Part shown: positions 32,154-41,268 of the stretch, piece by piece | Numbering within the stretch: the stretch's first letter is position 1 | Layout: every line of letters starts with the position of its first letter | From: an uncultured bacterium | GTDB taxonomy: Bacteria; Cyanobacteriota; Vampirovibrionia; Gastranaerophilales; Gastranaerophilaceae | Assembly: GCA_949290355.1 (NCBI GenBank) | Contig: CASERN010000007.1 | Location: 1-64,000, forward strand | Reading direction: 5' to 3' | Length of the DNA stretch: 64,000 nt | Made by a program: the position numbers and the translations under genes | The notes under the pieces: generated by a model | Databases searched by the model: none | What the model was told of the DNA's origin: nothing | What the model saw: the letters and a program-made list of their open reading frames with translations, nothing else

Positions 32154-32777
32154 ATGGGAATAAAAATAAAACAATTTATAGCAGGTCAATTAGAAAATAA
32201 TATGTATTTGGTTATGGATGACATGACAAAAGATGCTGTTCTGATTGATGCTACGGCTTTAGTGCCTGAAATAGTTAATACTATAAAAGAGTTTGGAGCT
32301 AGTGTTAAATATATTTTATTAACCCATGGGCATTTTGACCATATTATGGGACTAAATACTTTGAAAAGTACATTAAAAGCTGAGGCTTTAATATGTAATG
32401 ATGATCTTGTTATTTCAGATAATGTGAATGAATTTACTAATCTTTTGGGATTACCGCAAATTACCCCACCGACTTATGAGAAATTCGTAAAAGATGGGGA
32501 TGTTATTAATGCAGGTAATATGAAAATTAAAGTAATTCAAACTCCAGGTCATACTCAAGGTGGGGTTTGTTATTTAATTGATGATAATTTATTTTCAGGT
32601 GATACATTGTTCCGAGGAAGTGTTGGAAGAACTGATTTATTCGGTGGTGATTTTTCAAAACTTTCTGATAGTATAAAAAATAAACTGTTTAAATTGCCTG
32701 ATAATATAAAAGTTTTTCCAGGGCATGGACTAATGACTACAATAGGTTACGAAAAAAAATATAATGAAATATTATAA
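32154..32777 (+). CDS. Metallo-beta-lactamase-fold hydrolase (glyoxalase II-like)
   Basis: A 207-residue protein. The zinc motif THGHFDHIMG (HxHxDH, about 56-65), GHTQGG (about 128) with FSGDTLF (about 143), and FPGHG (about 190) give the full ligand set of binuclear MBL-fold hydrolases of the glyoxalase II/YcbL type, usually acting on thioesters. The actual substrate is unknown. I start at ATG 32154, behind AAGGT, rather than at the GTG at 32133. It lies 31 bp after kdsA and 32 bp before pheS, all on one strand. Confidence 0.85.
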   Translation: MGIKIKQFIAGQLENNMYLVMDDMTKDAVLIDATALVPEIVNTIKEFGASVKYILLTHGHFDHIMGLNTLKSTLKAEALICNDDLVISDNVNEFTNLLGLPQITPPTYEKFVKDGDVINAGNMKIKVIQTPGHTQGGVCYLIDDNLFSGDTLFRGSVGRTDLFGGDFSKLSDSIKNKLFKLPDNIKVFPGHGLMTTIGYEKKYNEIL

Positions 32778-32809
32778 ATGTCATAAATTGACAATATGAG
32801 GAAATAAAA

Positions 32810-33844
32810 ATGAAAGAACAATTAGAAAAAATATATGCTTGTGCAAAAGAAGATTTATTAAAAGCTTCTTCAATTGAAGACATAGAAGCAATTAGAGCAA
32901 AATATTTGAGTCGTAAAGGTGAATTTAATGAGATTAAAAAGAATCTTAAAAATCTATCAGATGAAGATAAAAGAGTTGTGGGTTCTTTAGCAAATGAAAT
33001 TACTAAAAATTTAGAAGAAGCTTTAAAAGAAAGACATGAAGAGTTCTATAGAAAAGAATTGAACGAAAAGCTTAAAAAAGAAATGATTGATATTACATTG
33101 CCAGGACAATACATTCCTCGTGGCAAGGAGCATCTTTTGACATCTACTACGAATGAAATTGTTCAAATATTTCAAAGTTTGGGTTTTTCTGTTGTTCCTC
33201 AAGAAAAGTCCCCAGAGGTAGAAACTGAATATTATAATTTTGATGCATTAAACGTTCCAAAAGACCATCCTGCACGAGATGTTCAAGACACTTTTTATAC
33301 TGAAATTGCAAAAAATGTTGTCTTAAGAAGTCAGACTTCAGGCGCTCAAATTCATGCTATGGAAGGTAAAAATCCTCCGATTAGAGTGATATCTCCAGGT
33401 AGAGTTTACAGAAATGAAAATATAAATGCTCGTAAAAATAATTTATTTCATCAAATTGAGGGATTATATGTTGACAAAGACATTACTTTTGGAGATTTAA
33501 AAGGAGTATTAAACGAGTTTATAAGAGTTTATTTCGGGACAAGTCGTCCAACTCGTTTTAGAAGCAGCTTTTTCCCGTTTACTGAACCTTCTGCAGAGGT
33601 AGATGTTCAATGTATAATGTGTGAAGGTAAAGGTTGCAGAACTTGTTCAGGTACCGGATGGCTTGAAGTTTTGGGATGCGGTATGGTAGACCCTAATGTA
33701 TTAAAAGGTGTGGGTATTGATCCTGATGTATATTCTGGTTTTGCTTTTGGTATGGGAATTGAAAGACTTGCAATGCTAAAATATGCAGTTGATGATATTA
33801 GACTTTTCTTTAACAATGATGAAAGATTCTTAAAACAGTTTTAA
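32810..33844 (+). CDS. pheS: Phenylalanyl-tRNA synthetase alpha subunit
   Basis: PheS is the catalytic subunit of the (alpha-beta)2 synthetase charging tRNA-Phe. The 344-residue protein has an N-terminal coiled coil (about 1-90) and class II motifs: motif 2 near GRVYRNENINARKNNLFHQIEG and motif 3 near GFAFGMGIERLAML. A zinc-like C-x2-C ... C-x2-C insert is present (CIMCEGKGCRTC near 267-278), as in some PheS. The beta subunit gene pheT does not follow, so it must be elsewhere. Confidence 0.96.
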   Translation: MKEQLEKIYACAKEDLLKASSIEDIEAIRAKYLSRKGEFNEIKKNLKNLSDEDKRVVGSLANEITKNLEEALKERHEEFYRKELNEKLKKEMIDITLPGQYIPRGKEHLLTSTTNEIVQIFQSLGFSVVPQEKSPEVETEYYNFDALNVPKDHPARDVQDTFYTEIAKNVVLRSQTSGAQIHAMEGKNPPIRVISPGRVYRNENINARKNNLFHQIEGLYVDKDITFGDLKGVLNEFIRVYFGTSRPTRFRSSFFPFTEPSAEVDVQCIMCEGKGCRTCSGTGWLEVLGCGMVDPNVLKGVGIDPDVYSGFAFGMGIERLAMLKYAVDDIRLFFNNDERFLKQF

Positions 33845-33869
33845 AAAAATTGTAATATGAACCTTAAAC

Positions 33870-33900
33870 AAAAAAGTTCAGGATTTCCTGAACTTTTTTA
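33870..33900. terminator. Bidirectional terminator between pheS and the broken pilin gene
   Basis: AAAAAGTTCAGG and CCTGAACTTTTT around ATTT. The right flank overlaps the stop codon of the minus-strand gene. Confidence 0.9.
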
Positions 33901-34581
33901 TTTGTTTAATATATCTTTAATATAATATGATCCAAATAAAGGCTCTGAAATCGGGAGGCAATAACTAATATTTCCATCTCTCCAAGCTCCAAGAGTCGGG
34001 ATTCCTCCTTTATTGGCTATTCCTAGTGAAAATACATCTTGGCCTCCTTTATTAGGCCCTTTAAAACCATTTACGTCAAATCCTATTGTTGCGTAATAAG
34101 TATTTCCATTCCATGCATATGGGAATACTATAGTTCCATCATTTAGAACAGCAGCAGGATTCTTTTCTTTTATTTGATTATATGCAAAACCGCCGCATCC
34201 TGCGGTAGAAGGAAAGTCTTCTGCTTTGTAGTCAGGTACGCATCCATTTTCGTATGCTTTATTTTCACAAAATTTTGATACCTGTAAGTTATCAAGAAAG
34301 TATGTGAGCCATAATGCTTTGCAATCAGCTATATGCGAACTTGTCCCTTCGTTATCAGCATTAGTGCATTCAATATTACCCCCTCCCATGTCTTGGATGG
34401 ATTTATTAAATGCATTAGAAATAGTTGAATAAGTCTTTTTGAATTGATTTCTTATTACCATTTTTTTATACTGAGTCATCAAAACAGGAATTGTTATTGC
34501 AGCAACAACGCCAATAATTCCTAAAGTAATTAAAACTTCCGCTAAAGTAAAAGCTCTTTTTCTTCAATAATAGTGATTCAT
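33898..34581 (-). pseudogene. Pilin-like gene interrupted by UGA at codon 6
   Basis: Reading from ATG 34581, the gene begins MNHYY, then TGA (34566-34564), then RKRAFTLAEVLITLGIIGVVAA. The paralogue at 53170 has GGA (Gly) at this codon, so one base change created the stop. The signal is the class III prepilin type (cleavage before Phe, Glu at +5). The remaining frame, about 220 residues, is otherwise open. A restart at ATG 34482 would lack the signal and membrane helix. Other genes here use TGA as stop, so recoding is unlikely. Upstream lies the duplicated promoter cassette. Recent inactivation or an assembly error are the simplest readings. Confidence 0.75.
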
Positions 34582-34750
34582 AAAATCACTATTATAACCT
34601 ATATTTTTGTATTTATCAAGTTCTTCTCTTGAAATGCAGCCATAGCTTAACTTTTCGGGGGAGGGGTGAAAACTTCTTGTGTATTCATTTTCAAACTCCT
34701 CTTATTTTCTTAACCATTCGTATTATTTACTATTATAGGTTATTTGTCAA
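34582..34750 (-). promoter_or_regulatory. Pilin promoter and leader cassette, copy 1
   Basis: Two promoters can be read on the minus strand. P1 is TTGACA (34750-34745), 17 bp, AATAAT (34727-34722). P2 is TTGATA (34619-34614), 17 bp, TATAAT (34596-34591), ending nine bases before the pilin ATG. Between them lies a 13-codon leader peptide frame with a strong ribosome site. The same layout with the same spacings precedes the intact paralogue at 53892. Confidence 0.75.
34647..34688 (-). CDS. Leader peptide MNTQEVFTPPPKS
   Basis: A 13-codon frame, ATG 34688 to TAA, behind AAGAGGAG at ideal spacing. It contains Pro-Pro-Pro, a known ribosome-stalling motif that needs EF-P. The paralogous cassette encodes MNTQEAFSPPPKS. 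The distance from leader ATG to pilin ATG is 107 nt in both. After a -1 shift at the proline run the frame stays open to the pilin ATG. Regulatory leader, programmed frameshift or chance are all possible. Confidence 0.55.
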   Translation of the reverse strand: MNTQEVFTPPPKS

Positions 34751-34752
34751 TA

Positions 34753-35811
34753 TTATTTAACAACTTTATTTAATCCATGAGGTTTGTCAACGTTTCTGCC
34801 TAAATTTTGAGCGATTTCAAGTGCAAGTATTTGAGATATAATCACAAGACAGAATGATTTTATAATTTCATTTTCGCATTTTATATCTATATTAAATTTA
34901 GGTTTAATTTTTTCGTTTGTACAGCCAATAATACAAAGAGGAGGATTATAATCTTCTTCTATTTTGTGGAGATTTTTTATTGCAGTGTAATTTAATTCAT
35001 TAACTGAAATATGAATCATTGCAGGTTTGTTGTTTAAAATAGCAACATGCCCGTGCATAAATTCTCCAAGAATGTTTGAATATACATTAATATATGACGT
35101 TTCTTTAATTTTTAGAGAAGCTTCTTTAGCTATTGCATAAGAAATACCATCAGCAGTGATAACTATATTTTTGTATTTTGAAAGGAATTTTGCAATTTCT
35201 TTAATTTTATCATGTAGAGTATATGTCTTTTCTATAAATGCAGGTAAAGCCTGAAGCTCATTTAATTGCTGCGTGATATCAATTCCCTGATTTACTGCAT
35301 ATTTTAAAACGAGAAGAGTGCAGCAAAGCATTTGTGCAGTTAAAGATTTTGTTGCAGCAATACTTTTTTCTTCTCCGGCGCAGCAATCAATTTTAAAATC
35401 TGATGCTTCCCAAATAGTGGACCCTTTTTTATTAGTTATGCACAGAGTTCTCATCCCCAGTTCTTTAGCTTTTTTAAGAGCTGAATTGGTATCAGATGTT
35501 TCACCTGACTGCGTGATGAATACATATAATATGTCATTATCATGAGGAACAGCTGATTTTAAAAGAAATTCACTTGAATAAATAGCTCTTGCTTCCATTT
35601 TTGCAATGTTGCCAAATAAATCTGCAGCATACCTTGAGCAATGATAAGAAGAACCACTGGCAACAAAGATAACTTTTTTTATATCTGTTGGAATGTCAAA
35701 AAGTATGTAATTGTTGTCATTGATATGTGTATGCAAAAGATTTTCAAGAACATTTGATTGTTCTAAAATTTCTTGTTCCATACTGGATTTTTTATGTTCT
35801 GTAAAAAACAT
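34753..35811 (-). CDS. SIS-domain sugar isomerase, GlmS C-terminal-like
   Basis: A 352-residue protein equivalent to the isomerase half of glucosamine-6-phosphate synthase with two SIS domains and no glutaminase domain. Signatures are VASGSSYHCSRYAA (about 48-61), TQSGETSDT (about 100-108), EEKSIAATKSLTAQ and the C-terminal HGLNKVVK, which replaces the usual PRNLAKSVTVE. It probably isomerises or deaminates an amino-sugar phosphate such as glucosamine-6-phosphate or a related Amadori compound; the substrate is uncertain. It follows gatB after five bases and is likely co-transcribed with gatB and folP. Confidence 0.82.
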   Translation of the reverse strand: MFFTEHKKSSMEQEILEQSNVLENLLHTHINDNNYILFDIPTDIKKVIFVASGSSYHCSRYAADLFGNIAKMEARAIYSSEFLLKSAVPHDNDILYVFITQSGETSDTNSALKKAKELGMRTLCITNKKGSTIWEASDFKIDCCAGEEKSIAATKSLTAQMLCCTLLVLKYAVNQGIDITQQLNELQALPAFIEKTYTLHDKIKEIAKFLSKYKNIVITADGISYAIAKEASLKIKETSYINVYSNILGEFMHGHVAILNNKPAMIHISVNELNYTAIKNLHKIEEDYNPPLCIIGCTNEKIKPKFNIDIKCENEIIKSFCLVIISQILALEIAQNLGRNVDKPHGLNKVVK

Positions 35812-35816
35812 TTTTT

Positions 35817-37259
35817 TTATCCTAGCAATTCTTTTAATATTTCATTAACAGCTTTTGGATTAGCTCTTCCTTTAGTTTCTTTCATAACTTGACCTACAAA
35901 GAATCCAAGAAGTTGAACTTTTCCGTTTTTATAAGCATTTACCTGATTTGGATTTGCATCAATAACTTTTTGTGCAATTTCTTTAATAGCTCCAGTGTCT
36001 GTTATTTGGCTTAAACCCCTTTTCTCAACTATTTCAGAAGCCTTAGTTCCATCCTTCATCATATCAATAATTATTTGTTTCCCAATGTTGTTTGAAATAG
36101 TATTTTTTTCTATTAATGAAATTAATTCTGCCAAATTTTCTGGAATTAATTTTGTGTCATTAATATCTAATTTTTCTTCTTTAAGATATGCTGCAATTTC
36201 ACCCATTATGAAATTTATGGCAATTTTTGGAGATGCTCCCAATTTTAAAACTTCATCAAAGAAAAGAGCTAATCCCATTTGCTCAACGACAACAGAAGCA
36301 TCGTATTCGCTTAAGCCAAGACTCATATATCTTTCACGTTTTGCTTGAGGTAACTCAGGCATTTTGGCTCTGATTTCTTCGACCCATTCTCTTGATATTT
36401 TTAGAGGCATTAAATCAGGTTCTGGAAAATATCTGTAATCATGAGCATCTTCTTTGCCTCTCATAGAGCGTGTTTCTCTTGAGTTGTCGTCCCATAATCT
36501 TGTTTCTTGAACGACTTTCCCACCTTCTTCTACAATTTCAATTTGTCTGTCAATTTCATATTCAATAGCTCTTTGCAGCGCTGAAAAACTGTTTACGTTT
36601 TTAATTTCAGCACGAGTTCCAAATTCTTTTGAACCTTTAGGCATAATAGAAATGTTCGCATCACATCTCATTGAACCTTCTTCTAAGTTTCCGTCGCAAA
36701 CTCCTATATAGCGAACGATATTTCTCAATTCTTCCATATAGTTTCTAGCCTCTTCAGAAGATCTCATATCCGGTTCTGAAACAATTTCTAATAATGGTGT
36801 GCCTGCTCTGTTTAAATCAACTAAGGAGTACGAAGATCCTGCAAGTCCATCTGCACCAGCGTGTACAAGTTTTCCTGCATCTTCTTCTAAGTGTGCACGC
36901 GTAATTCCTATTCTTTTACCTTTTACATCAAGATATCCATTTACACAGATAGGCTCATCATATTGAGATATCTGATATCCTTTTGGTAAATCAGGATAAA
37001 AATATTGTTTTCTGTCAAATTTACAACGTTCAGGAATTTCACAGTTCAAAGCCAAACCTGTTAAAATCCCCATATTGACTGCTTCTTTATTTAAAACTGG
37101 TAGAACTCCAGGCATTCCCAAAGTAATAGGGCTTGTCTCAGAGTTTGGCTCTTTACCAAATTCACATCCGTCCGGTGCAAATATCTTTGATTTTGTTTTT
37201 AATTGTGCGTGAACTTCTAAGCCTATAACGACTTCATATTTATCTCTTAAATCTTCCAT
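35817..37259 (-). CDS. gatB: Aspartyl/glutamyl-tRNA amidotransferase subunit B
   Basis: GatB activates misacylated Glu-tRNA-Gln or Asp-tRNA-Asn for amidation in the GatCAB complex. The 480-residue protein has EVVIGLEVHAQLKTKSKIF near the N-terminus, RAHLEEDAGK and the LLEIVSEPDMRS segment. The C-terminal GatB/YqeY tail ends with VNEILKELL. gatA and gatC are not in the window. With gltX at 48000 it indicates the indirect route to Gln-tRNA. GGAGATAAA precedes ATG 37259. Confidence 0.96.
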   Translation of the reverse strand: MEDLRDKYEVVIGLEVHAQLKTKSKIFAPDGCEFGKEPNSETSPITLGMPGVLPVLNKEAVNMGILTGLALNCEIPERCKFDRKQYFYPDLPKGYQISQYDEPICVNGYLDVKGKRIGITRAHLEEDAGKLVHAGADGLAGSSYSLVDLNRAGTPLLEIVSEPDMRSSEEARNYMEELRNIVRYIGVCDGNLEEGSMRCDANISIMPKGSKEFGTRAEIKNVNSFSALQRAIEYEIDRQIEIVEEGGKVVQETRLWDDNSRETRSMRGKEDAHDYRYFPEPDLMPLKISREWVEEIRAKMPELPQAKRERYMSLGLSEYDASVVVEQMGLALFFDEVLKLGASPKIAINFIMGEIAAYLKEEKLDINDTKLIPENLAELISLIEKNTISNNIGKQIIIDMMKDGTKASEIVEKRGLSQITDTGAIKEIAQKVIDANPNQVNAYKNGKVQLLGFFVGQVMKETKGRANPKAVNEILKELLG

Positions 37260-37280
37260 TTTATCTCCTTATTTATGGCA

Positions 37281-38411
37281 CTATTTTACCATAAACATTT
37301 TCATCAAATCAATTAGTGTTTTATGCATTTTTACATTATGAACGCGTATAAAATCAACTTTATGCTCTGCAGCTATAGCATTTAATGCTGTGGTGTAAAT
37401 ATCTTTGGTTAAATTATCCTTGTCTTGCATATCAAGCATGCTTTTTCTTGAAATCCCCAGCATAATTGGGCAATTAAGACTTTTAAATTCTTCTATTCTT
37501 TTAAGAATTTCAAAATTATGTTTTTTAGTTTTTCCAAAACCTATACCTGGGTCAATAATAATATTTTCAATGCCTTTCGATTGAGCAAAAACTATTTTTT
37601 TATGCAAATTTAAGAAAATTTCTTCTATAACATCATTATAAATAGGATTTTCTTGCATATTTTCAGGTATTCCTTTTGAGTGTTGAATTATTATTGGGGT
37701 GTTATATTTTGCAATTATGTCCGGCATTTTTTCATCATAATCGAAGCCTGAAACATCATTGATAATTTTTGCTCCGCTTTTGATGCATTCTTCTGCAACG
37801 ATGGAACTTCTTGTATCAATACTTATAGGTATTTTATCTTTTGCAAAGTCAATAATTGGTAACAATTTTTTTAATTGATCTGTATCTGATATTGGAGAGG
37901 AATAAGGTTTTGTTGATTCAGCTCCTATATCTATAATATCTGCTCCATCTTTTATCATTTCTAAAAGATGTTCTTTAGCTTTTTCAAAATCATTATATAA
38001 TCCGCCGTCAGAAAAAGAATTTTCTGTGAGATTTAATATTCCGACAATTTTTGTTAAAGAATCTTCTTTGTTTGATTTGAGTAATAATTCTCCTAATTTT
38101 TTTAGGCTAAAAGGTTGAAATTGAAGCTTATCTGCAATTTTTTTTATTTGCGTAATACTGCCTCCAAGTATGCAGTTAGAATTTTCAATTCCCCCCGTAA
38201 TAACTTCTCTGTGTGTTGCACAGTCAGCTCCTACAGAAAGAGCTGTTTGTTTAAGAATGTTTGCTTGTGCAGGAGTTAGGGAATATATTTTAATCGTTTT
38301 GTAATTAAATTTGTCAGAAGCTCTGTGAATATAGGATTTATCGAATCCTATATTCTTTAATTCTTCGTTGATATTACAATTTTTTAATTCTCTTAAAATA
38401 AAATCGTGCAT
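37281..38411 (-). CDS. folP: Dihydropteroate synthase with N-terminal extension
   Basis: FolP joins para-aminobenzoate and dihydropterin pyrophosphate in folate synthesis. Residues about 115-376 form the TIM barrel: GILNLTENSFSDGG, DIIDIGAESTKP, INDVSGF, IDPGIGFGKT and LGISRKS. The first 110 residues are an extra domain absent from the roughly 275-residue E. coli enzyme. Similar long forms occur in some clostridia, to my recall. The usual 'NVTPDSFSDGG' is NLTENSFSDGG. No clear Shine-Dalgarno precedes ATG 38411. It is 21 bp upstream of gatB. Confidence 0.93.
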   Translation of the reverse strand: MHDFILRELKNCNINEELKNIGFDKSYIHRASDKFNYKTIKIYSLTPAQANILKQTALSVGADCATHREVITGGIENSNCILGGSITQIKKIADKLQFQPFSLKKLGELLLKSNKEDSLTKIVGILNLTENSFSDGGLYNDFEKAKEHLLEMIKDGADIIDIGAESTKPYSSPISDTDQLKKLLPIIDFAKDKIPISIDTRSSIVAEECIKSGAKIINDVSGFDYDEKMPDIIAKYNTPIIIQHSKGIPENMQENPIYNDVIEEIFLNLHKKIVFAQSKGIENIIIDPGIGFGKTKKHNFEILKRIEEFKSLNCPIMLGISRKSMLDMQDKDNLTKDIYTTALNAIAAEHKVDFIRVHNVKMHKTLIDLMKMFMVK

Positions 38412-38458
38412 AAGTTTAGCTTAGCACGATTTTATGTATTTAACAACTTAGATTTTAT

Positions 38459-38932
38459 TTAAATATGTAATTTATTTTCAATAGTTTCTGTTGTAACTTT
38501 AGCTATATCAGATATTCCGGAGATTAAAGTTATAAGTCCGAAAGTATATCCCATTACTCCAGCTCCTGCTCTGAATAATTTATTTTCTACCAATGGTCTT
38601 ATAAGTTTCATTGATTTAAATTTTGTACTCCAATTTAAAATTGCATTTTTAGCCCATTTAGCATTAGAAGTAACTTTTGCGAACAAACCTTTTGATTGTT
38701 TTGCTACACTTGTTGCAGTTTTAGTTGTTTCTGTAAATCCTTTCATTCCTTTAGAAACTTTTGAAGCTGAATCAAACATTGCAAAACCTGATTTCATAGC
38801 TTTTGTTCTTGCTGCAGTCGTTGTTGCAGCTATAGCTCCACCACCTGTTACAACTTTTTTTTCGGTATTATTATCGCTGTTTCTTTTTGGAAATGTTTGA
38901 TTAAAAGAATTTGTTGAAGCAATATATTGCAT
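38459..38932 (-). CDS. Small basic protein, unknown
   Basis: A 157-residue Ala/Thr/Lys-rich basic protein (MQYIASTNSFNQTFPKR start) with a moderately hydrophobic stretch near 125-148 (AGAGVMGYTFGLITLISGI), perhaps one membrane helix. No family is recognised. Its ATG shares a base with the stop codon of the 38932 gene, so the two are translationally coupled and likely act together. Confidence 0.6.
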   Translation of the reverse strand: MQYIASTNSFNQTFPKRNSDNNTEKKVVTGGGAIAATTTAARTKAMKSGFAMFDSASKVSKGMKGFTETTKTATSVAKQSKGLFAKVTSNAKWAKNAILNWSTKFKSMKLIRPLVENKLFRAGAGVMGYTFGLITLISGISDIAKVTTETIENKLHI

Positions 38933-39594
38933 TATAATTCTCCTGCTTCTGATTTGTCTTTTATGCTTTGTGCACTTGCTGCAAGTCCGCTTGATACTCC
39001 TATTGTATTAACAGTCGCTTTTTCGTATTTTTCATTTGGAATATTTTTGAATTTCCCAACAATCTTATTTGTACATCCCTTTAAGAATGTATATGCAACT
39101 TTAACTTTTTCGGAAACGTAGTTTATAGCGTTAACAATTTTTTTGCCAATTTTATTTTCTGCAAATTTATTATATTGTTTTTTAAATGCATCTACACATA
39201 CTTGATATGGATTGGATTCTACAATAGCTTGTTTGATTTTAGAAGAAACTCTTTTTATTGTACTAAATCCTGATTTTATTTGTTTTTTTAATGATGTTGC
39301 AGGAGCTGACTTGTATAATTTAGCACATCCTTGGATGGTTTTTCTTGCTCCCCATCCGCCAGCCATTCCTCCAAGTAGACCAGTCGTAATTATAGCGCCG
39401 CCTTTAACAAATTTTTCTGCGGGTTTTAACATTTTAAAATCTCCGCTATCGAGCATATCTTCAAATTCTTTCTTTTGATTAAGTAATTCGTTTCGAGTTT
39501 TATTATATTCTATTTCTTCTTGATCTAGGTCAGAATTATCTGCTCTAAATGAAGGACCATAATTGTTAGAAATCTTTGGTTGAATCATTAACAT
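38932..39594 (-). CDS. Lineage-type hypothetical protein (SFRA start), coupled to its neighbour
   Basis: A 220-residue protein. I start at ATG 39594, which has GGAG upstream, not at 39612. The N-terminus MLMIQPKISNNYGPSFRADN resembles the 'ISFTGK' start at 12308, a style I associate with Gastranaerophilales proteins. A Gly-rich hydrophobic segment, GGAIITTGLLGGMAGGWGA, lies near 65-83. The rest is basic and helical. The function is unknown; it could interact with membranes. Confidence 0.6.
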   Translation of the reverse strand: MLMIQPKISNNYGPSFRADNSDLDQEEIEYNKTRNELLNQKKEFEDMLDSGDFKMLKPAEKFVKGGAIITTGLLGGMAGGWGARKTIQGCAKLYKSAPATSLKKQIKSGFSTIKRVSSKIKQAIVESNPYQVCVDAFKKQYNKFAENKIGKKIVNAINYVSEKVKVAYTFLKGCTNKIVGKFKNIPNEKYEKATVNTIGVSSGLAASAQSIKDKSEAGEL

Positions 39595-39700
39595 AACATT
39601 TCTCCATTTCAATACATTTTAGTATTACCGAAAAAACGTGAAAAATTTTTTTTGCTACACAATTTAAAATTTTTAAAAAAATGTTACAATTTTTCTCACA

Positions 39701-40642
39701 TTATCTCATATTATTAGTTGTTTGTAAATATTTAATTCCTTGATATGAAGATCTATTAATGAATTCTTTATCAATTTTATTAAGACAATCAAATTTTTTA
39801 CTGAGCCATAGAGGTGCAATTAGTTCTGAACTTAGTCCATTGCCTGCGAGTCTATGAATTGTGGTTGTTTGAGGCAAATATTCAAGAAAATCACAAACTG
39901 TTTGCACATATTCATCCTCACTCATAAAAGAAATTCCACCGTCTTTGTATATTTGTGCAAGTTTTGTATTTTCAAGAGCACAAAGCATATGAATTTTTAC
40001 CCCATCAACATCAAGTTCTGCTAATTTTTGTGCTGTCTGCATGATTTCATCATGTGTTTCCCAAAGCCCGAAAATCACATGAACACATACATTTATACCT
40101 GCTGATTTCGTTTTTTCATACGCTCTTAAAAAACAATAAAAATCGTGTCCTCGATTAATTTTTTGCAATGTTTTGTTATGAATTGATTGAAGTCCATACT
40201 CAATCCATGTGTAGTAATCTTTTTTATATGAGGATATGAGTTTAATTTTTTCATCATCAATGCAATCAGGTCTTGTGCCTATTGAAATACCAACAATATC
40301 AGGATGCTTAAGAGCTGAATTATAAATTTTTTCAAGCTCTTTTACAGGTTTATATGTATTTGAGTATGCTTGAAAATATGACATAAATTTTTGAGCTTTA
40401 AATCTGTTTTTTAAATTTTCAGCCCCTATATTTACTTGTTCTGATATTGATAATTTATTAGAATGGGCTTGGGAAAAACTTCCTCCATCATCACAAAAAA
40501 TACAACCTCCAGTAGAAATTGTACCATCTCTGTTTGGACATGAAAAACCGGCATCAAGAGTTATTTTATATACCTTAACGCCGAATTTATTTTTTAAATG
40601 AGCGCTGAATTGGTTATAGCGCTTATCAGTATTATTAAACAT
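39701..40642 (-). CDS. YhcC-type radical SAM protein
   Basis: A 313-residue radical SAM protein of the TIGR01212/YhcC type. The cluster motif is embedded in FSCPNRDGTISTGGCIFCDDGG (Cys30, Cys43, Cys46 or so; pattern C-x12-C-x2-C), preceded by KVYKITLDAGFSC. Later segments include YFQAYSNTYKP and HVIFGLWET. YhcC has been linked to tRNA or cofactor chemistry; the exact substrate is not established here. It starts three bases before the end of the upstream zinc-ribbon gene region and is probably co-transcribed with it. Confidence 0.85.
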   Translation of the reverse strand: MFNNTDKRYNQFSAHLKNKFGVKVYKITLDAGFSCPNRDGTISTGGCIFCDDGGSFSQAHSNKLSISEQVNIGAENLKNRFKAQKFMSYFQAYSNTYKPVKELEKIYNSALKHPDIVGISIGTRPDCIDDEKIKLISSYKKDYYTWIEYGLQSIHNKTLQKINRGHDFYCFLRAYEKTKSAGINVCVHVIFGLWETHDEIMQTAQKLAELDVDGVKIHMLCALENTKLAQIYKDGGISFMSEDEYVQTVCDFLEYLPQTTTIHRLAGNGLSSELIAPLWLSKKFDCLNKIDKEFINRSSYQGIKYLQTTNNMR

Positions 40643-40644
40643 AA

Positions 40645-40818
40645 TTATGAATTTTTGTTTTCTTCTTCGTCATAAATTGGGTAAACATAATGTTCACCGC
40701 AATTAGGACATACAACTTCTTGTTGTTTCCCATCTTCTAATTTTGCTACTTCAAATAATGTTTTGCATCCTGATTGAACACATCTTATTGCCCAACTTGG
40801 TCTTATTAATCTGGCCAT
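40645..40818 (-). CDS. Small zinc-ribbon protein
   Basis: A 57-residue protein. MARLIRPSWAIRC starts it, and two cysteine pairs, C13 with C18 (CVQSGC) and C37 with C40 (CPNC), form a likely zinc ribbon. The C-terminal tail is acidic (YDEEENKNS). GAGGG lies seven bases before ATG 40818. It directly precedes the radical SAM gene. The function is unknown. Confidence 0.7.
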   Translation of the reverse strand: MARLIRPSWAIRCVQSGCKTLFEVAKLEDGKQQEVVCPNCGEHYVYPIYDEEENKNS

Positions 40819-40965
40819 ATTGATTCCCTCTTGTTTTTCTTTAATAACAGGATTATTTTATCATTTTAACTATTTTTGTGCAAGTCTGTTAATATTAATT
40901 GGGTGTATAATTTATTTTTTGTTATTGTCGGTTAAAATATTTTTGAATTTGAAAGGATAAATATT

Positions 40966-41256
40966 ATGAAAAAATTATTAATATTCTTTTCTATAACAAT
41001 TGTTGCATTGCTGGCTTTTTTTGATGCAAAAGATAGAATTGCTGAGTTAAATAAAGTTGCCGCAAATACCCCATCTCAGGTCGAAATGCGTCAAATGATT
41101 AATGAAACAGAATCTTCAATGCCTAAGAATAAAAATAATTTTGACTATAAAAGAAATAATAACGGAAATGTTGACAATTTGCATAAAAAGATGATTGATG
41201 ATAATAAAGATGCCCAAGACAAGTATAAAGATAATAAAAAGCAACAAGGTAAGTAA
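40966..41256 (+). CDS. Small secreted or membrane-anchored protein
   Basis: A 96-residue protein. Residues 1-19 (MKKLLIFFSITIVALLAFF) form a signal anchor without an obvious signal peptidase I or lipobox site. The remainder is highly charged and Asn/Lys-rich, probably disordered and periplasmic. AAAGGATAAAT precedes ATG 40966. No family is recognised. Confidence 0.6.
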   Translation: MKKLLIFFSITIVALLAFFDAKDRIAELNKVAANTPSQVEMRQMINETESSMPKNKNNFDYKRNNNGNVDNLHKKMIDDNKDAQDKYKDNKKQQGK

Positions 41257-41268
41257 TGTAATAATTTC

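Noticed and set aside
33898-34581. UGA read as an amino acid (alternative genetic code)
   Set aside because: adk and other genes here end at TGA in positions that make sense, and the paralogue has GGA at this codon, so a mutation is simpler.
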